Positions 57,925 to 64,000 of a DNA stretch of 64,000 bases are shown here, in pieces. The first letter of the stretch is position 1. Each line of letters opens with the position of its first letter. The position numbers were made by a program, and so were the translations under genes. Source of the DNA: Cryptomeria japonica (Eukaryota; Streptophyta; Pinopsida; Cupressales; Cupressaceae); the NCBI RefSeq assembly GCF_030272615.1, contig NC_081415.1, positions 104,028,796 through 104,092,795 of the forward strand. Direction: 5' to 3'. The notes beneath the pieces were generated by a model. The model saw nothing but the letters and a program-made list of their open reading frames with translations. It did no database searches and was not told where the DNA came from.

Positions 57925-59114
57925 TGTTACTACTTATCAAGTTGCCATTAGTTTTATGTTCAAAGTTATTCTATATACTCTAGTCGGTTATCTCTATCGA
58001 AATATTCAGTCAGTATGCACAGTCTAGTCGGTTATTGAAGAAAGTAGTCTCAAAGCGCAGTATGCACCAAGATGTCTATCGAGTATCATTCCATGTCTAC
58101 GGAGTAGCAAAGATGACACACCAAGTTGATATACACTGAGTGAAATGTGTTACCAGATTCATTGAACCTAGACATACATATGAAAATGTGTTACAGGATC
58201 GAGGCACATCTAATTGTTATCACATTGGAAATTGCACTTAAAGATTGTGTATGATTTTGAGGTCATCTAACCAATGAAATATTTTGCATGGTTATTCATT
58301 CGATAAAACATGTTTGTAAGATCGAAGCAATGAAAGGATCACCATCATAAGAGATCTATTTATACAACATGGATTAAGATCACAACTATACATGTAGTAT
58401 GACAGAAAGGAAGATATAGAGATATATGAAGCAAGACATGTGAAAGCACTAAGTGTTATGACTGTTACAGAGACACAAAGGTCACCAAGAAGGATTTCAA
58501 AGAACAGTCAAAGAACAAAGTAAACAGAAGGGTTTACCAAGTTACTATATGGGTTACCGAGGTATGCTATAAGCAAGGTAATCTATTCTGAGAACATAGA
58601 ATCTGCTATAACATTCCAGATGTAAAGTTGCAGATATTTGTAATGATTTTATTGTAATATTGTGAAGTTGTAAGAGAAACCTTTTACAGGGCAAAAGACT
58701 CTAATCAAGTCTATAAATTGTAAAGCCTCTAACCAGGTGCAACATTTAGTTTAAGTGTTGTAAAATCCTTTAGCAAGGTAGATCTAATAGATCTTGATAC
58801 TCCTAATAGGGTAAGCTTTCAGAAGTAGCTAAACATGTATCTCTAACCGAGCAACCTTTATTATTGCAGTAGTGAAGTTGTGGGTGCCATCCCCACCACA
58901 ATTTTTCTCTCTAACCAAGAGTTTCTGTGTAACCAAAATATATGTGTTATGGAGTGAATCATGTATGATTGTTATCTATTTGTTTTAGCTTTATATTATG
59001 TTACTGCACTATTCGGTTTATGCATAACAGTAAAGTTATTGTTGAAGAAAAGTTTTGAAGTACTGATTCACCCCTCCCCTCTCAGTACATTAGCTTTCCA
59101 TATTGGGCCTAATA
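57925..59114 (+). repeat. 3' LTR of element C (1190 bp)
   Basis: Same length as the 5' LTR. The end reads CCTAATA instead of CCTAACA (C-to-T) and is followed by GAGAA. Confidence 0.94.
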
Positions 59115-59119
59115 GAGAA

Positions 59120-60384
59120 AAATATTGATTCCAAGGACAACCTAGATGTTGGTGAGGGATCTCTCAATTCCTTTAAAGAGCTATTAGATCTTCAAATGTA
59201 GTTTGAGCCTATAGTAAGTCCGAATCTATTACAAATAGCATCACATGAGGGGTAAATATATTTATCTAACATTTCACCACTTCACAAGTTTCAATTGGGT
59301 GATATACTGCATGCATCAGCGAGGAAAGATTTTTTGCAGGAGTACATGTGAAAAAAGATAGCATTCTTGATGATGCAGTGAATATTATACATGAGGGATT
59401 ACTAGAGTTAGATAATGATTCATCAATAGCTCTATAATAGAAGCTAATATTATTTATGGATCTAATTAAGGATCATTCATCTCATGTGGAGAAGAAAGCA
59501 AAGGATACAACTTTAAGAAAGTTCGATGATAAAAGAATGGTTGAACTTTTTGACCGGTGTGCTAATGCACACAATACATTGTAGATGAGCATAAAGAAGT
59601 TCAAAGATAGTGTTGATGAAGTTCCTGTACTATATAAATTTTGTTTAAAGTGGCTAGATTCTGCAAAAAGTCTCAAATGTTGTATTGACTAAATTAAGTC
59701 ACAGATCTTTCAATTGGCCAATGCAAATGATCTTGGAAAATAAAAAAATGGCTCCATCAGAGTTCAAATAGAACAACTTCATGTGTAGCTATCTTTTCTA
59801 TAGGAGAAAAGAGATCAAATAAAAAATTAATTTTGTGTGCTAAGAGAAGTAGAGGACTTGAGGTTGTCTTTATTGTCTAGAATTTTGGGAGAAGCAGATC
59901 AGTCATAGACAAAATGGAAGTTTTGGATAATGTCTATACTATTGAGGACTTGTGCATACAATTTGAATGTCAAAATCATATTCTTTCTTCAATCAAGGCT
60001 ACTTGGGATACCACTCAATTTGATCTAAAGGTAAATTATAAAGACATTTTACCTTCTAAGGAAGCCTCCAAGGCATAGATGATTTTTGGTTGAATTTTTT
60101 TTCAATAATCTATAGTATCATTTTTTGTGTATAGTTGAAGATTTTTGTACATAGTATCAGATTTGTTGAGGGCTCTCCACCTAAGGGGGAGAATTTTTTT
60201 TTTAATGTACACTATTAGGGGAAGCATGTATGATATTGTTTTGGTTAAGTATATATTATTCCCTTTGTCCTTGATGTCAAAGGGGGAGAGATATTGGATT
60301 GTACTATATTAGGGAGATACTAGTGAAAAGGGGAGATATTGTAGATGCATATATGATGTTTTCATCAATAAAAATGGGAGAGAT
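59120..60384 (+). pseudogene. ORF2 end and 3' region of element D
   Basis: Decayed coding text resumes after element C (for example KKFKDSVDEVPVLYKFCLKW near 59596 and CIQFECQNHILSSIKATWD near 59952), comparable in place to the helical end of ORF2 in C, with stops throughout. From about 60110 there is noncoding DNA with polypurine boxes near 60184, 60281, 60334 and 60375-60384, the last directly before the 3' LTR. Confidence 0.55.
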
Positions 60385-61749
60385 TGTTAGCAATATGTGT
60401 TTTCATTGATGTCAACATGATGTCTTAAAATATGTGTTTCTATTAAGGTGAGGTTTTGATTGGGTGTTGTCATGGGTTGTCATTGTTCGTGAGGCATATT
60501 TGAGACTAGTTATGCCTATATCTCTATCAGTATCTTGGATTTATAAAGGAAGATTGCTCAGAGGTTTAATAGAGGCATTCATGGAATTATGTTAGTATAA
60601 AGTTATAGTATGTATTGATACATATGATTTATTTTTTGGTTATATGATGTGATGACTTTGGTTGGTATCTACATGTTCAAGAAGTCATATGGATGATGGT
60701 TGAGCTTAGTTGCATATTCAAGTGATTGAAGAAATTTGTATAAGTATAGAAAAAATTATTTTTCTATGACTGTGGACTGGTAATTTTCTCCAAATTTTGT
60801 CACATTGCATGATTTAGGTGTGCAATTCAGGAGTTAAGGAATATGTAAGGTGTCTTTCTATAATTTTTCATCACCTTCACACTTGTAAAGAAAAAGTTAT
60901 AAGGGTCTAATATGTAGATCTCAATCTGTTAGTGTAAGGTGTCCTTGTTGGCTCACTAGAATGATTTGCACTATACTGTAGTGATTGGTATTGATGTGCA
61001 ATATTTAGGATATGTTAAGGTTAGTGTATTGGATCAGTCATATGAGTTTCATGTGTTTTGGGGTTATTGTACACAATATTCATTGTGTTTAAATAACATA
61101 GCTTGTCTAGTCTGCACTATGTTTGCTAGTTTAGTAGATTGTTTCTTCTACACCAACACTTGATGATTGATTACTTCAAGAGATGTTTGTAGAAAAATTG
61201 TAGATGTTATTCAATTCCTACATCTTGGTCTACATAATATTTTGATTCTCTCTCCAATGGTAAGAAGGCAAATAGTTAGCAATTTCGATAGAGGTGTTGA
61301 TATTTGGGCTAAATGGTTATGTTCCTTTAATTATAGTTGATTCTGAACTACCTTATTGGATTTGAAGGATGTGGTATGATATGTTTGGTGTTTAATTAAT
61401 TCTTAAGTTGATCTACAACCTATATTTTATGATGACAAATGCATTTGAGGTTGACCTATATTATGTTGCACGATTTATTTGTTAGGTCATATTTGAGATA
61501 CCTAATTGATATTTTAGGATGTTGCAAATGATATATAAGGAAGGATAAATCATTTGTGGAGATGTAAAATTTGATGTGCAGTATTGTGATTGTGAAATGG
61601 TTCAGTGATATATTGGATGATTATGAAGTGTGCAAAATTTGTGTGATTGAGTAATTGGACTACAAAGAGGATTGCACTATCAATATTTATTAGATGCTTC
61701 TCCAACAATTCACATTATGTTTCTCATTTTATCTTTCCCTGGAGATGTG
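60385..61749 (+). repeat. 3' LTR of element D, cut by the Gypsy element
   Basis: Starts TGTTAGCAATATGTG and matches the 5' LTR up to CTTTCCCTGGAGATG near 61747, where the Gypsy LTR begins. The last ~180 bases of the LTR must lie right of the window if the insertion is simple. The open frame 60966-61163 is in the LTR and not a gene. Confidence 0.82.
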
Positions 61750-62872
61750 TGTATACACCTAAAAATGGTCTAAAGATTTTAATTGAGGAAGAAATTATTT
61801 AATTAATCTCCCTCCCCAATTTAATTGAATTCATCAACAATTTGATTAAATCCTCCCTTTTCATCTACTTATGAATAAATCTAGGGATTTATTTAATAGG
61901 TTCATTACAATAATCCCCTTTGATTAATTAATTCAAATTAATTAATTCTTCCCCATCAAATTCATTTCTTCTAATCCTCTAATTAATTAAAACAAATCAA
62001 TTTATGAATTGTTGAGAATTAATTAGTCTCTTCTCATTATTTGAATTTCTAAATTCAAATTACGCACATGCCTCCTAACTTTTAACCACCTAACCTAACC
62101 CCTTCTAAAACTAACCCATTCCATCTAACCCTGGGTTTAATTAAACCTACCTTAGCTTGCACATCCTAACCTCCAATAGTGTGGATACTCTCCCCTTGAG
62201 ACACATGGCATTCTTGGGCCACATGTCCCCTCTCTTGGAAGCCTCTTGACACTTGTCACCATAGAGATGACAAATGTTCCCTTTCATCCAACCTCTTCTA
62301 GAAGTGTCTTGACACTTGTCACCATAGAGATGAAAAATGTTCCCTTTCATCCAACCTCTTTTCCAACCTCCTTCAATTTCACCATTGATATCTTCAGACT
62401 TAATATTGACCATTGATTCCTACCACCTCACCCCTAGCCTTGGAAATCCTATAAATATACACCATTTTGGAGCAATAAGGAGCCCATCTCATTTGCATTT
62501 CATGCATTGTTAATATAGACATATGAAATCTTAGTTTATCATTTGAGCATTGTCATCATAGCTTAATTGCATCATTTTAGCATATTTTCTAGCATAATCA
62601 TGGAATCATGTAGCTTAATCATTATCATTTCTAGCTTAAATGCATCATTTATCATTTAAATCCTCCATCTAGGTGTAGTCAAGTCACTAGAATTTGCCTA
62701 ACCAGATCTGAGACAAAAATTCATACTCGCATTTACTAGGAGGCGATAGATCGCTTAGCTATGGTTTTATCTTTCTTTGCTTTAAATTCATTAACCATGC
62801 TTGTAATGATCTATTGAGTGTTTTGTGTTGCAGCTATAGGTATCACAGGGTATACACTTCACAAGCACGACA
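61750..62872 (+). repeat. 5' LTR of the Gypsy element (1123 bp)
   Basis: It starts TGTATACACCTAAAAATGG, a variant of the TGTAGACACCTAAAA start at 16561, with the same AT-rich TTAATTAA blocks after it. A TATA-like CCTATAAATATACACC stands near 62450. It ends CAAGCACGACA, followed by the primer site. A direct repeat of about 60 bases (GTGTCTTGACACTTGTCACC-type) lies around 62240-62350. Confidence 0.75.
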
Positions 62873-62875
62873 TTT

Positions 62876-62893
62876 TGGTGCCCACCATGGGAC
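62876..62893 (+). other. Gypsy primer binding site (Tat/Athila type)
   Basis: TGGTGCCCACCATGGGAC corresponds to the common TGGCGCCCACCGTGGGGC of Tat-group elements. The differences are transitions at CG or GG positions. Confidence 0.7.
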
Positions 62894-64000
62894 CGAAATT
62901 ATCATTTTTGGCCTCTCAAGCTTCATCAACATGCATCTCTGCTCAGGACAGAATCAGAAACTCATACAAGTTCCTTTTCTGGCTCGTACGAGGTCCTTTG
63001 TGATCGGGGATGACAATTCATCTTGAATCGTACTATATCATTTCTCTGTCATACGAACTGATTTATGATCTAGTACAAAAATCACTTCTCATTCATACTA
63101 GCTCAGTTCTCCATCGTACGAGCCTATTTTTGCCTTTGCACGAGATCAAAAGTTTTGTCGTACAGTCAAGTAAATAGTGTCGTATGACACTCTGCTTCTG
63201 TGTTTTTAAAATTGACTGCATTTTAAGGGTTTAATGCTTTAATTGATTACTACTAATGCTAACCCTGGTCTGTTTGTGAGATTTTTGGCAACCTAACTAG
63301 TTTTTGTAGGATGATTTGTTAAAGATTACACTTGTCAAAGGATCATTGCATAAAAACACATCATGACTACTAATACATCTATTTTGCAGGTTGCCTAAAG
63401 GAATTCAACAAAATTTTGTGTATTTCTTAAATATTTCTAGGAACACTTGTCTTTTGCTAAAGGAAATGAACAATCATGCATTTTGTGTTTTTGATGATAG
63501 GTGAGTATGCTCTCACCTTTCTTATGTGATCAGAAAGCTAGACTCATCATTTGCTTTCATTAGTGCATATCTTTAGCAGACCTTCCCTCTTAAGGAGCTA
63601 ATAACTCTTAGCCATTAAGGTCGGTGAGAGGGGAACAACCTAAGTGGGAATGGCTAATGCCAAGTAATCCAACCCACTATAAAATAAATGTGATTTGATG
63701 AAAATAAAATCAATGACAGTGCTCGGGAATAGCTCTCCTCCATACCTTCGAGTATATCAAACCTTTATTTTCAAGGTTGGGAGACTTCTTAATTGAGTAT
63801 TATACCCCGACAGGCCGAACATATCCCTTACTAGTCTCGGATAATTAGAAGCTACCCGATTCACCTCTGAAAGGGTGATAATCTTTGTGCAAGAGATATA
63901 GTAACTCTCCCAAGTCACTTGCCATATTGTGCCCCAATTAGTGTTTGGAGTCAGATAATACGGTGTTGAGAATACATTGTGTGAGACTCAGCGGCCATAT
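62894..64000 (+). other. Gypsy leader without coding region
   Basis: No gag frame in the window. At 62961-63190 about nine variants of TCGTACGA occur 20-50 bases apart. The rest is unremarkable. Short frames at 62814-63026 cross the LTR end and are not genes. Confidence 0.55.

Larger units (their letters stand above)
51056..59114 (+). mobile_element. Element C: non-autonomous Sirevirus-like element with ORF1 and long ORF2
   Basis: An 8059-bp element with LTRs of 1190 bp each, primer site, ORF1 (coiled coil plus five CCHC knuckles), ORF2 (1,120 codons with stops), four polypurine boxes and GAGAA duplications. Protease, integrase, RT and RNase H are absent. The LTRs differ by scattered, mostly transition changes, so it is among the younger insertions here. 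It lies in ORF2 of the related element D. Replication would need enzymes in trans. Confidence 0.95.
24421..61749 (+). mobile_element. Element D: non-autonomous Sirevirus-like LTR element, heavily nested
   Basis: The 5' LTR starts TGTTGGCACTATGTG at 24421 and the 3' LTR starts TGTTAGCAATATGTG at 60385. They share long stretches (for example GGCATATTTGAGA, TAGAGG-ATTCATGG, GATTATGAAGTGTG, ACAAAGAGGATTGCAC). The 5' LTR is interrupted by element B and solo LTR X and ends at 44132, directly before a decayed primer site. The internal part encodes a decayed coiled-coil/CCHC ORF1 and an ORF2 homologous to that of element C, with no pol. Elements H and C inserted into ORF2. The 3' LTR is cut by the Gypsy element at 61750. 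Confidence 0.82.
61750..64000 (+). mobile_element. 5' part of a Tat-type Ty3/Gypsy element
   Basis: LTR start, LTR end, primer site and leader are visible; gag and pol would follow right of the window. It inserted into the 3' LTR of element D, with a possible duplicated target ATGTG (61745-61749). The direction is plus. Confidence 0.75.

Noticed and set aside
60966-61163. 65-codon frame
   Set aside because: Inside the 3' LTR of D, with no counterpart in the 5' LTR.
62147-62413. 88-codon minus-strand frame with repeated GWMKGNI text
   Set aside because: Produced by a direct repeat inside the Gypsy LTR.

Overview
This is nuclear DNA of a seed plant, and I see no intact host gene in it. Everything I can assign is transposable-element sequence, mostly old LTR retrotransposons nested inside one another, plus repeat blocks. 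The Copia and Gypsy domain order, initiator-Met tRNA primer sites, a plant mobile domain (PMD) pseudogene, long LTRs and heavy decay suggest a large, repeat-rich genome such as a conifer or other gymnosperm. That placement is inference.

Left block (1-17300). A reversed LTR (1-289) cuts into the gag of a Sirevirus-like Copia element (A, 290-5731, + strand). A's 3' LTR abuts an antisense PMD pseudogene. That pseudogene is split (5732-6363 and 14741-15237) by a single LTR with a 5-bp CCCCC duplication (6364-14740). The single LTR is itself split by a complete reversed Copia element (F, 7512-14389, duplication GATCT). Upstream of the PMD start lie hairpin-forming repeats and a 20-bp minisatellite, then the polypurine tract and LTR start (16561) of a Tat-type Gypsy element. 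The PMD gene therefore looks like an extra antisense ORF carried in that element's 3' region.

Repeat block (about 17540-20900). GC-rich degenerate tandem repeats hold a decayed reverse-strand 5S rRNA sequence with its T-run terminator (18911-19029). They also hold two TATATA(A)GGG-type motifs 377 bp apart. It could be a relic of an rDNA intergenic spacer. Then come about 2.7 kb of AT-rich DNA without genes and a reversed Copia-like LTR at 23651.

Large nest (24421-61749). Element D is a non-autonomous Sirevirus-like element. Its 5' LTR is split by two insertions at directly adjacent 5-bp targets: element B (25664-39836, duplication ATTAG), which itself contains Copia element G (32559-38625, duplication TATCT/TATTT), and a ~4-kb solo LTR X (39847-43827, duplication GATAC). 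D's coding part is split by a small reversed element H (46408-49422), which holds a Gypsy LTR, and by element C (51056-59114, duplication GAGAA). C is the best-preserved unit: two 1190-bp LTRs, a coiled-coil Gag-like ORF1 with five CCHC zinc knuckles, and, instead of pol, one 1,120-codon ORF2 broken only by stop codons. D carries a decayed homologue of ORF2. The window ends in the 5' LTR, primer site and leader of another Tat-type Gypsy element (61750-64000).

Two themes link the window. Almost every premature stop looked at is one C-to-T (or G-to-A) change from CAA, CAG, CGA or TGG, as expected for methylated, silenced repeats. And C and D point to a lineage of Sirevirus-like elements that replaced pol with a long ORF of unknown function and must borrow enzymes in trans.
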